A stretch of DNA of 10,286 bases. Source: Phoronis pallida. Its lineage: Eukaryota; Phoronida; Phoronidae. Of this stretch, positions 1 to 6,025 are shown piece by piece. Position 1 is the stretch's first letter. Each line of letters opens with the position of its first letter. The stretch spans positions 1-10,286 of the forward strand of contig JAOXYC010244234.1 in the NCBI GenBank assembly GCA_028565715.1. The letters are read 5' to 3'. The position numbers and the translations under genes are program-made. The notes below the pieces were generated by a model that saw only the letters and a list, made by a program, of their open reading frames with translations, did not search any database and was not told where the DNA came from.

Positions 1-53
1 TCTTTAGAACCACCAGTTGTATCTGTATGTATTGGAAGAGTAGGAAAACCTTG
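1..53 (+). CDS. Exon 1 seen (partial), flavin reductase domain, first visible strand
   Basis: Frame 1 is open from the window edge and encodes SLEPPVVSVCIGRVGKP plus two bases of the next codon. PP-V-SVCIGR is typical of the early beta strand of flavin reductase-like domains. The segment ends at TTG-GTAAGTT, a consensus donor at 54. The start codon is off the left edge. Confidence 0.65.
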
Positions 54-3000
54 GTAAGTTATTGATAAGAGTACCATTAAAGAGGTAAAGCATGGATTTG
101 TTCATTTACTGATGGAACACAACAAGCCATTTATCAGGTTCATATATACCACTGTTTTATTTTCACATCAACACTATCAACCTCAACATGTATGGCATTC
201 CATCAATCGTTTGACACCAACGTATAAAACATCAAGGTGGTAATTGTATTATGTATGCAAACAATTATAAATGAGCTATGATTTGATCTATTGTAAAACA
301 TCTAAATAATTTATATATTTGATATGTTTTTTTATATCTAATATATTTTTGTTTAAAATAAAATATGTTGTCGAGACCGGAGTGTATTTAGATGAGTTAA
401 AATAGAATAAAATCCAGCACTTTATTTCCGGTAGAAATGATTAAAACAGCGTTAAAAACTAGCTTTCGGACTGAGTGAAATGACGATCTTTCTCAAGTGA
501 AAAATTATAACAAAAATCTGTTAGTATCATTTTTCACTTGAGAAAGGACGTCATTTCACTCAGTCCAAAAGCTAGTGTTTTTACCGCTGTTTTAATCATT
601 TCTACCGGTGCTGGATTTTTTTGTTTACACATTTAAATAATCTTACTATGTTTTCCAGTGATATGCACGATTTACTTCTACGCACACAGCACTTTGCAGT
701 ACATGTTTTATCTAAAGACCAAGTCAGCCACAGTGTCCGTTTTGCTACACCAATCACAAATATCTTGGAGGATCATTTCGCAGGCTTCCCTCACCATAGG
801 GGAGATCAGGTGAATATCTACCTACTACACTGTCACATAGGATGGTTACCTTATTGGCTAGAGTGCTCAATTTGTGGTGACAAAGAGTCTTTAGGGGAAC
901 TTCTCATGTTCTAGCCTAGGCACCAAACATTGAACTTAATGGCTAGGGGAAATTCACTGTAAAATCTTTTTAGGTGGCCAATTTTCACACATCTTTATAT
1001 CCCACTTAATTGCTATGTATTTGGGTAAGCTGTAATTTATACTGAGAACTATCTAAATGTTAATACAAATTTATGTTTTTTACTTGCCAGAAGTGATACA
1101 TTTGAAACAAGGGATAGACAGTTAAATAAATACTGAAAACAAAGGCGACAGTCGTGATCCTGAACGAAGGATGCAAATTTGAAGAAATAAACAGTAATGG
1201 AGAACAAATAATCAAATAAAATGACTGTAAAAATGTTATATTTCTATGTTAGGATAGTTTGAAAAGGGATGTGATTGTTAGAGTACCTGTCATGCAAAAA
1301 GGAAACCAAGGTTCAATCAGTTGGCCTCTGAGCCTCTGATTATTTTTCAAATTCATTTAAGTGTTGATGTCTGAATATTTCATGTCACGTGCAACAAACA
1401 AGGGGTGGCATGGATGGTTAAGTGGGTTAGAGCGATTGCATTGTGTTACAACTCCTCGACTTATTACTGGATGTTGCAGGTTCAAATCCGGGTAGACCTA
1501 GGAGCATTTCTGAAATCTTCTGTTTCACCCCAATGCTCGGTTTTAACTATCCAACTTGTCCATAGGGGTCAGAAATTGACTGCTTGACAGGTTTTAAAAA
1601 AAACTCCTCATAGACATAGACAACTCATTGGCAGTTATTTCTTTCAGAATCTACCAATATTAGAAGGCACATCAGCAGTAGTCACATGTAAAGCCATGTC
1701 AGTACATCCAATAGGTGATCACTTTGTATGGTATGGCCAGGTATTAAAGGCAGAGGCTAACACTGACCATCAAAACCCATTATTATACTACAGTAGGGAA
1801 GTAGGAAGATGGCTACAAGTCGAAAAATGTGGTCCCTCATTTATTGGCGTTATTCAGTCAATGTGTTTCAATTGACTGAATAATGGTACTAATTTGAGGG
1901 ACCACATTATTTGACTTGTACCGGAAGATGTTGGTATAACTTTTGACTAATTGAAAACTTGTTCTGACTGAGCATTTTGGCTGAAGCAATTAAAGGCTGA
2001 TTGCCGGCATTAAAACAGTAAGTAAATCCTTGTACAAGCCTTAAGGCACATATGGCCGGATGCTTCTCTGGTTTCCGCTTGAGAGGTGTTTTAAGAACTC
2101 CCTCTGCACAGGACACTTGTCATTTCTCTATCATAAAAATGGTAAAATGCATTAAAATTTCCACTCTGGAGGCGAACTAACATGTTTGATAAGATGATGT
2201 TAAAATCTGAAGTAGTGGGGTAGTTGTCTCGGGGTCAGCATGTCAAATAAAGTGACAAATTAAACGGTTCAATTTCATATATCATGTGATAAAATGAGTT
2301 GTCGAGGACCAGCACATTAAAATGATAAAAAATAAATCTTTTCACCAGTTAATATATATTTAAAATCAGTCACACTAGTAGTCTGATGTATGTTCATCAT
2401 CCAGTTGATATAAATGTACAATGGGTTTAAATTCTATTACTGGATTTACTATGTGTTTACTGGACTGTGCTGCGGCCTCCCTCTCGGAGCCTTCATCATA
2501 GTCAGACCAGCCTGAAGGCTCCGAGAGGGAGGCCGCAGCGCAGTCCAGTAAACGCATAGTAAGTCCAGTAATAGAATTTAAACCCGTTGTACATCAGTCA
2601 CACTAGCTTTCAAACGAGTCAGTCATTATATTTAATCATCCAAAATCCAATTGTTCTCCCGAAAATGAACAGTTCGCAAATAAGAACAATTAGCGCCAAT
2701 TTTATTTATTATGCTTTGTGCAAGCAAAGAAGAACTGACTCGTTCGAAAGCTAGTGTGTCTGATTTTAAATATATATTAAGCGGTGAAAAGGTGTTCTAT
2801 AGTTTTATCATATATTATAACTGTAGATAGTTCATTTATATTTATAATTCATTTACGGGGACCATACACATATTATGTTTGTAGGTCGTATCGGGCTGTA
2901 GGTGATGAAATGTTCATGCAGGCTTTTGAAGACACAACATTTCCTTTTGACCAGTGGACACATGAAGCGCACATTAGAATGGCATGGAATTATTTAAAAG

Positions 3001-4691
3001 AATATGGCCGGGAGGAAGCCACACCTTTAATTAAATCTGGCATCAAACGATATAACCAAACTAATGAACACCTGGTGAGTAAACAACGAACTAAACAAAA
3101 ATGATGCCTTTTTGCTTTAATATGATGAAGATTATGATTCATCCAGGTAGATTGTCAATGATAAGTATAATTTATAAATCTGTTACACTGGACTTACCAA
3201 GTTAAATTTCTTTCCCGACGTTGCGGACAAGTCTGTGTCCTTTGACTAGGGTTTGCGTAGTGAATTGGCCGGAAACGGGAGTGATTATGTGCAGCCACCC
3301 AGATGGCTTCCTTCACTCCTCTTTCAAACCAGTGGTGTTCTCTATCAAGGATTTGAACATTGTCAGTAGTAAAATTGTGTCCAGTCTCATTTAAGTGTTC
3401 ATACACAGAAGATTATCCTCTTTGCTTTGTTTCAATGAAGTTTCCATTCATCTTTGAAAACTTTATATTAAAACCATGTTCTACTCAACAATCTCTCAAG
3501 ACTTGATAGATTCAATTCAGTTCACATCTTGAGAGATTAAACTGGTACATTAGTATTGGCTTTTCTTGCATGATAAGTTTGTTTCTATCGCTATCTCAAA
3601 TGTATTATCGAGTATAAAACACTCTGACGGATCACTGTATTCATACGCTCTCAATATAATCCAATGGAAATGCCTAGTAGACTCGTTTTTTCTTCGACAA
3701 CGCGTCGTCACTGTTTCATGTGAGAAAAAAAATAATAAACTCGTCGTCATTGAATAATAAATTTCTCAAAACTCGTCAAAATCCTCGCCAAAGGCTCGGA
3801 ATTTGACTCATTTTGAGAAATTCATTATTCAATGACACTAGTTAATTATCCTCTATATAAAAAGACTTCATAATATTTTTTTTTTTTAGGTTGCCCATGG
3901 GTTCAGTGAGACAGTAACGGAATTCTACATTCATATGATCAGTAATGCTCTCGAAGTGAACGGTGATAGGGAACGGAATTTCCAAGATTTTCTCGCTAAA
4001 AATCCTCATTTATTAGACCGTCAACTGATATTCAAATACTACTCGGACAAACTGGTGCAACAGCCTGAATCTCGAGAAACGTAAGCTCTGTCGGTTTCAA
4101 ATACATAAAAAAACATTGTTGGTTGCAAAATTAAATCTCTGCCAACTTCTTTTGGTTTCCGTCGATTTTCTCTGGAACTGCTCAACCAATTTTGATGAAA
4201 TTTGGTACACATTCTCTGGGTGATGATTGGCTGAAAAAAATGCATAATTATTCATGACCATAAAATTCATAAATATCAATTGCAGTGAAACTTACATATT
4301 AAGAACTGTATGATTGAACAATTGACATGGAATATCCCATAAGTTCTGACTCCACAAATCAATTTGAATGCGTAACTCAGTCAACTTGAATGCGTTACTC
4401 AACTTTTCGAGCCTAAAATAACTATGGATTGGGCATCACAAGTGAAATTTTGAAGATTTTTTAAAAATATTTGCTGCATGTCTAAGGTATCTATAATTAA
4501 AGTACAATAAGTTCAAAGATTTTCACTGCAATTTGTTTTATTGACTTTTATGGTCACGAATAAGGCTAATGCATCTTGAATTGATAACACATCAGACTCA
4601 AGTGTTGTAGTAGATTGTAGTTTTTGTTGTCTTTTAACACATTTTATTTGTTTATAGATTCATGCCACCTGACAAAAAGCCATTGCCATGA
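1..4691 (+). CDS. Two-domain gene: flavin reductase-like domain fused to a conserved helical domain (5' partial, six exons)
   Basis: Six segments bounded by splice sites join in one frame to give 255 residues ending at a TGA. Residues 1-118 resemble the flavin reductase-like FMN-binding split barrel (PPVVSVCIGR, QHFAVHVLS, LPILEG, GDHFVWYGQV, PLLYYSR). Such proteins bind FMN and usually reduce flavin with NAD(P)H; the substrate here is unknown. Residues 119-255 carry WTHEAH (142-147), GIKRYN (170-175), HGFSETVTEFY (184-194) and FMPPDKKPLP at the C-terminus. I recall this pattern from small bacterial proteins of unknown function but cannot give a family name. Intron phases are 2, 0, 2, 0, 2. 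The amino end lies upstream of base 1. The exon 3 donor is GG instead of GT, so the copy may be a damaged allele, an assembly error, or a case of non-canonical splicing. If the donor is dead, two genes or a pseudogene are the alternatives. Being cytosolic is an inference: the N-terminus is not visible. Confidence 0.72.
54..658 (+). other. Intron 1 (phase 2)
   Basis: It runs from the GTAAGT donor at 54 to the pyrimidine-rich acceptor TGTTTTCCAG ending at 658. A long foldback element occupies 411-617, leaving only about 40 bases to the acceptor. The rest is AT-rich and holds no coding signal I can see. Confidence 0.65.
411..617. mobile_element. Palindromic foldback MITE in intron 1
   Basis: The left arm (411-505) and right arm (529-617) are near-perfect reverse complements, starting AATCCAGCAC and ending GTGCTGGATT. 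They surround a loop of about 23 bases. The left arm carries a small extra insertion (TTTATTT, near 421-428). No ORF is present. I could not fix a target-site duplication because both flanks are A/T runs, so the superfamily is undetermined. The arms contain CTAGCTTT, also present in the outer palindrome of intron 3, which hints at related families. Confidence 0.85.
659..809 (+). CDS. Exon 2, flavin reductase domain
   Basis: 151 bases: the first base completes a Cys codon with exon 1, followed by 50 whole codons. It encodes DMHDLLLRTQHFAVHVLS and continues to FPHHRGDQ. FAVHVLS matches the FAVNVLS-type strand common in flavin reductases, where residues after it often contact FMN. The donor is CAG|GTGAAT at 810. 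The open frame continues to a TAG at 912, but the residues beyond 809 do not look like this family, whereas exon 3 resumes the domain exactly in phase. Confidence 0.78.
810..1647 (+). other. Intron 2 (phase 0)
   Basis: It runs from GTGAAT at 810 to the acceptor TTATTTCTTTCAG at 1647. It carries a tRNA-derived SINE at about 1401-1603. The stretch 915-1400 is AT-rich and I see no exon or recognisable repeat in it. Confidence 0.65.
1401..1603 (+). mobile_element. tRNA-derived SINE
   Basis: Two internal RNA polymerase III promoter boxes lie in the right order. The A box TGGTTAAGTGG at 1415-1425 fits TRGYNNAGNGG exactly, and the B box GGTTCAAATCC at 1479-1489 fits GGTTCRANNCC. Their 64-base start-to-start spacing is longer than in a short-arm tRNA and suits a Leu/Ser-type ancestor with a long variable arm, or a diverged copy. 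The cloverleaf stems are degraded, so this is not a functional tRNA gene. A tail of eight A at 1596-1603 suggests the 3' end. Borders are approximate; no clear target duplication was found. Confidence 0.7.
1648..1796 (+). CDS. Exon 3, end of flavin reductase domain, with aberrant donor
   Basis: 49 codons plus two bases: NLPILEGTSAVVTCKAM, then GDHFVWYGQV and NPLLYYS. GDHxxxxGxV and PLLYY are hallmarks of the C-terminal half of flavin reductase-like domains. The end is placed at 1796 because AG|G joined to exon 4 gives PLLYYSR-SYRAVG, the usual end of the domain, in the only frame that keeps exon 4 open. The bases there read AG|GGAAGT, one mismatch from AG|GTAAGT at the invariant +2 position. 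If unspliced, the frame continues for 25 codons to TGA at 1873-1875, the last 20 of them inside a MITE. Confidence 0.72.
1812..1922. mobile_element. 111-bp hAT-type palindromic MITE with 8-bp target duplication
   Basis: The arms 1813-1862 and 1871-1921 are reverse complements with a few mismatches. The ends GCTACAAGTC and GACTTGTACC match at 9 of 10 positions. Perfect 8-bp direct repeats GGAAGATG flank the element at 1804-1811 and 1923-1930, the duplication size typical of hAT transposons. It is too short to code for a transposase. Its perfect target duplication suggests a fairly recent insertion. It lies 15 bases past the expected exon 3 end and supplies the read-through stop. Confidence 0.88.
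2338..2791. mobile_element. Outer palindromic MITE, split by a second insertion
   Basis: The left arm begins CTTTTCACC at 2338 and runs through TTTAAAATCAGTCACACTAG to 2378. It resumes at 2607 with CTTTCAAACGAGTCAGT. Together these pair with the single uninterrupted right arm at 2734-2791 (ACTGACTCGTTCGAAAGC, then GGTGAAAAG). The central part 2625-2733 is itself partly self-complementary (CAATTGTTCT with AGAACAATT). The right end lies 93 bases before exon 4. Confidence 0.82.
2414..2594. mobile_element. Inner palindrome inserted into the outer MITE
   Basis: Arms of about 82 bp (2414-2495 and 2513-2594) are nearly perfect reverse complements with a loop of about 17 bases. The centre, around CTCCCTCTCGGAGCCTTCA, is much more GC-rich than its surroundings. 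The flanking outer element carries the 14-base direct repeat ATCAGTCACACTAG at 2365-2378 and 2593-2606, as if duplicated on insertion. About 35 bases (2379-2413) between the left copy and the palindrome are unexplained, so the real left boundary is uncertain. Confidence 0.82.
2885..3074 (+). CDS. Exon 4, start of C-terminal helical domain
   Basis: One base completing an Arg codon, then 63 codons. It starts SYRAVGDEMFMQAFEDTTFP, contains QWTHEAHIRMAWNYLKEYG and ends GIKRYNQTNEHL. The acceptor TGTAG|G and the donor CTG|GTGAGT at 3075 are both good. Two histidines spaced H-x-x-H in THEAH could bind a metal or act in catalysis, but this is inference. The frame is also open upstream of 2885 with no ATG near; those residues look non-coding. 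A separate gene starting at M127 (2910) is the alternative if exon 3 is not joined. Confidence 0.78.
3194..3406 (-). pseudogene. Penelope-like retroelement relic: end of GIY-YIG endonuclease domain
   Basis: The minus-strand reading frame encodes VYEHLNETGHNF followed by NVQILDREHHWFERGVKEAI. This matches the pattern (HL..TGH.F...VxILDRE..WFERGVKEAI) at the C-terminus of GIY-YIG endonuclease modules attached to Penelope-like reverse transcriptases; the Glu of KEAI is the usual GIY-YIG acidic residue. The GIY-YIG core, the reverse transcriptase and the element ends are absent. The frame is stopped by TAA just upstream of VYEHL, and after about residue 40 it no longer looks like the family, implying a frameshift. 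It is a dead fragment antisense to the host gene. A fragment from another GIY-YIG-bearing retroelement is possible. Confidence 0.75.
3746..3836. repeat. Foldback/MITE-like hairpin in intron 4
   Basis: Left arm GTCATTGAATAAT... pairs with right arm ...ATTATTCAATGAC over about 40 bp with few mismatches, around a loop near 3788-3797. It ends about 50 bases before exon 5. No clear target duplication was seen. The preceding AT-rich tract 3541-3745 may belong to the same element. Confidence 0.75.
3890..4080 (+). CDS. Exon 5, C-terminal helical domain
   Basis: 63 codons plus two bases. It opens VAHGFSETVTEFYIHMISNA and later reads NPHLLDRQLIFKYYSDKL. The acceptor is a run of T followed by AG at 3889; the donor is AC|GTAAGC at 4081. 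From memory, bacterial relatives have YHET at the position of FSET here, which would mean loss of one conserved histidine; an alignment would test this. Confidence 0.8.
4081..4657 (+). other. Intron 5 (phase 2)
   Basis: GTAAGC at 4081 to TTTATAG ending at 4657. No long foldback is present, unlike introns 1, 3 and 4. The segment 4171-4210 (GGAACTGCTCAACCAATTTT, then GATGAAATTTGG) resembles a motif I recall from dispersed repeats in many invertebrates. A short direct repeat lies at 4364-4403. Confidence 0.65.
4364..4403 (+). repeat. Two-copy direct repeat in intron 5
   Basis: TTGAATGCGTAACTCAGTCA begins at 4364 and TTGAATGCGTTACTCAAC at 4386. The copies are adjacent and differ by one substitution and a 4-base length difference. 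Confidence 0.7.
4658..4691 (+). CDS. Exon 6, last coding exon
   Basis: One base completes a Thr codon (AC|A), then FMPPDKKPLP and TGA at 4689-4691. The -PP/EPDxxPLP ending agrees with what I recall of bacterial members of the helical domain, which supports both the splice and the stop despite the exon's small size. Confidence 0.75.
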
Positions 4692-4754
4692 TAATGGAAA
4701 ATTGAAGCCAGAACTGTTCTCTTTGGAAAGTCAAAAGAAGAGGAATTTGGATTT

Positions 4755-4760
4755 AATAAA
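4755..4760 (+). terminator. Candidate poly(A) signal AATAAA of the fusion gene
   Basis: It is a canonical hexamer 64 bases after the TGA. Two further hexamers at 6246-6251 and 6265-6270 would give a 1.6-kb 3' UTR spanning a palindromic MITE, so either site could be used. Confidence 0.4.
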
Positions 4761-5157
4761 AGTCATGCTGGGTATGGAGAATTTCTGAAAACTACATGTA
4801 TCGGCCAGAAATTTTCTAGTGATAAGCATTTTTGAGGCATTTGAAAAACTGGTTACTGGGCAGGCTGTCATCTGGGAACGTATTTCTACTTCTGCAAAGT
4901 CAGAGTCCAACAAGCAAGTTTCCACTCAAGATGCACGAACCATACACCGTATTAAAAACCACACCAATTAAGATACCCAGCGAAGCGGAAAAATGGTACC
5001 CATATCTAAACCAAATTTTCCCAAATAGCGCTCGGAGTTAATTGTATTTCCTTGGTCTTTGTTAAGTGCAGTGTGAGTTAACAGCACAAACAATGGATAA
5101 TGGTTATGGGCCCCAATAACAGAATGCCACAGCCTGTAGGATATGAATGTGCAGCAC

Positions 5158-5184
5158 ATCTGTAGCCACCCCTACAATGGAAGT
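5158..5184 (-). repeat. Dispersed repeat core, copy 1
   Basis: On the minus strand it reads ACTTCCATTGTAGGGGTGG then CTACAGAT. The plus strand at 9561-9587 carries the same 27 bases with one mismatch, and weaker similarity extends on both sides. Two copies in opposite orientation in 10 kb suggest a dispersed mobile element of unknown type. Confidence 0.65.
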
Positions 5185-5809
5185 AGCCTACCCAGTGTCG
5201 TACAGCATGTTTCATGTTTTGCAGTGTTATGAACCACACACCAAGAAAGTGTAATTGAACGATTTTCATCAAAATTGACTTGCTTAAAACTTGCTCTGAT
5301 AAAATATGAAAAGCACTTTAATTTTGATCACCACCTACGGCATTCACTGACATAATGTGTTGATACTAGGCTTCATTCTCACTCACCACTCAAACCTGAG
5401 TTGGGATGACTGCCAGACATCTTTAGCTCACAAAGTGGGAATAAAATGTATGTCTGCTGAGTGGGGAAACTGGGGCATGATTATTAGCTTTTGTTGTCTT
5501 GTCCATTGCAATCCAATTCTGAATGGAAAAAATGTGCATGCAGTTAGAACCAAACTATAGGCATCAAAAGTTAATCTCATATGATAAAAAACATAATGAT
5601 ATTGAATGTCAACCACTGTAACATAAGAAGATCACCATTTCTGTGTAATAGATGTTTTTTAAAAACCATGTTCTCTGCATGTAAAAGTGTAATCACTGGT
5701 AATGCCCACACTTTTAACTTTCACTGACTTGTTAGACTATCTTAATACATTTATAGAGTATAAAAAGTCACCATAACAATTTCATGAAACAAATCCTTAT
5801 AGAAATTTG

Positions 5810-6025
5810 TACGGAACTTGTGACGTCGCCGATATGTAATTCGTAGCTAAAGTCATTGGAAAAGTCACCTTATTTCAATTTCAAACACAAAAACTACCAA
5901 ATATATCTTAATACAGCCAGGGTCCCCTGTTTTAGATATATTTGGTGATTTTATTGTTTGGAATGTGAACTTTTTCCAATGTGTTTAGCTCCGGATTACA
6001 CATTGATGACTTCACGAGTTCCGTA
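5810..6025. mobile_element. Palindromic MITE flanked by TA (Tc1/mariner-like)
   Basis: The left arm (5811-5908, starting ACGGAACTTGTGAC) and right arm (5934-6024, ending GAGTTCCGT) are reverse complements over most of their length, with several substitutions and small gaps. The loop is 5909-5933. A TA dinucleotide sits at both edges (5810-5811 and 6024-6025), the target duplication of the Tc1/mariner superfamily. There is no ORF. Arm divergence suggests an older insertion than the intron 3 hAT MITE. Confidence 0.8.

Larger units (their letters stand above)
1797..2884 (+). other. Intron 3 (phase 2) with GG instead of GT at its 5' end
   Basis: The acceptor is TATTATGTTTGTAG ending at 2884. The intron is loaded with insertions: a hAT-type MITE at 1812-1922 and a nested palindrome pair at 2338-2791. 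Between them, 2219-2325 holds two diverged copies of a motif (GTTGTCTCGGGGTCAGCATG and GTTGTCGAGGACCAGCAC) resembling GTTGTCGAGACCGGAGTG in intron 1 near 367, probably an old dispersed repeat. Confidence 0.6.
3075..3889 (+). other. Intron 4 (phase 0)
   Basis: It runs from GTGAGT at 3075 to a T-tract acceptor ending at 3889. It holds an antisense Penelope-like fragment (3194-3406), a short hairpin (AATCTCTCAAGA at 3490-3501 with TCTTGAGAGATT at 3528-3539) and a longer foldback (3746-3836). Confidence 0.7.
4692..5809 (+). other. 3' UTR and downstream flank, no gene recognised
   Basis: An AATAAA lies at 4755-4760, only 64 bases after the stop, and could serve as the poly(A) signal. Beyond it no coding region is convincing; the open frames at 4731-5041 and 5357-5616 match nothing I know. 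The region includes a repeat core at 5158-5184 (minus) and a small hairpin pairing TAAAAGTGT (5681-5690 region) with ACACTTTTA (5707-5716 region). Confidence 0.4.

Noticed and set aside
621-914. Open frame of 97 codons around exon 2 as a stand-alone gene
   Set aside because: Only 659-809 resembles the flavin reductase family. Both ends are bounded by good splice sites in phase with exons 1 and 3.
1405-1587. Open frame of 60 codons, or a functional tRNA gene
   Set aside because: The sequence is a tRNA-derived SINE: the promoter boxes remain but the cloverleaf stems are degraded.
2375-2557. Minus-strand open frame over the inner palindrome
   Set aside because: It is a by-product of the palindrome's GC-rich stem.
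2784-3104. Open frame of 106 codons as a complete gene
   Set aside because: Its first codon is GTG, not ATG. Residues before 2885 and after 3074 look non-coding, and the domain continues in exon 5 after a GTGAGT donor.
3550-3757. Overlapping open frames on both strands
   Set aside because: They lie in an AT-rich intron tract next to a foldback, with nothing protein-like in either.
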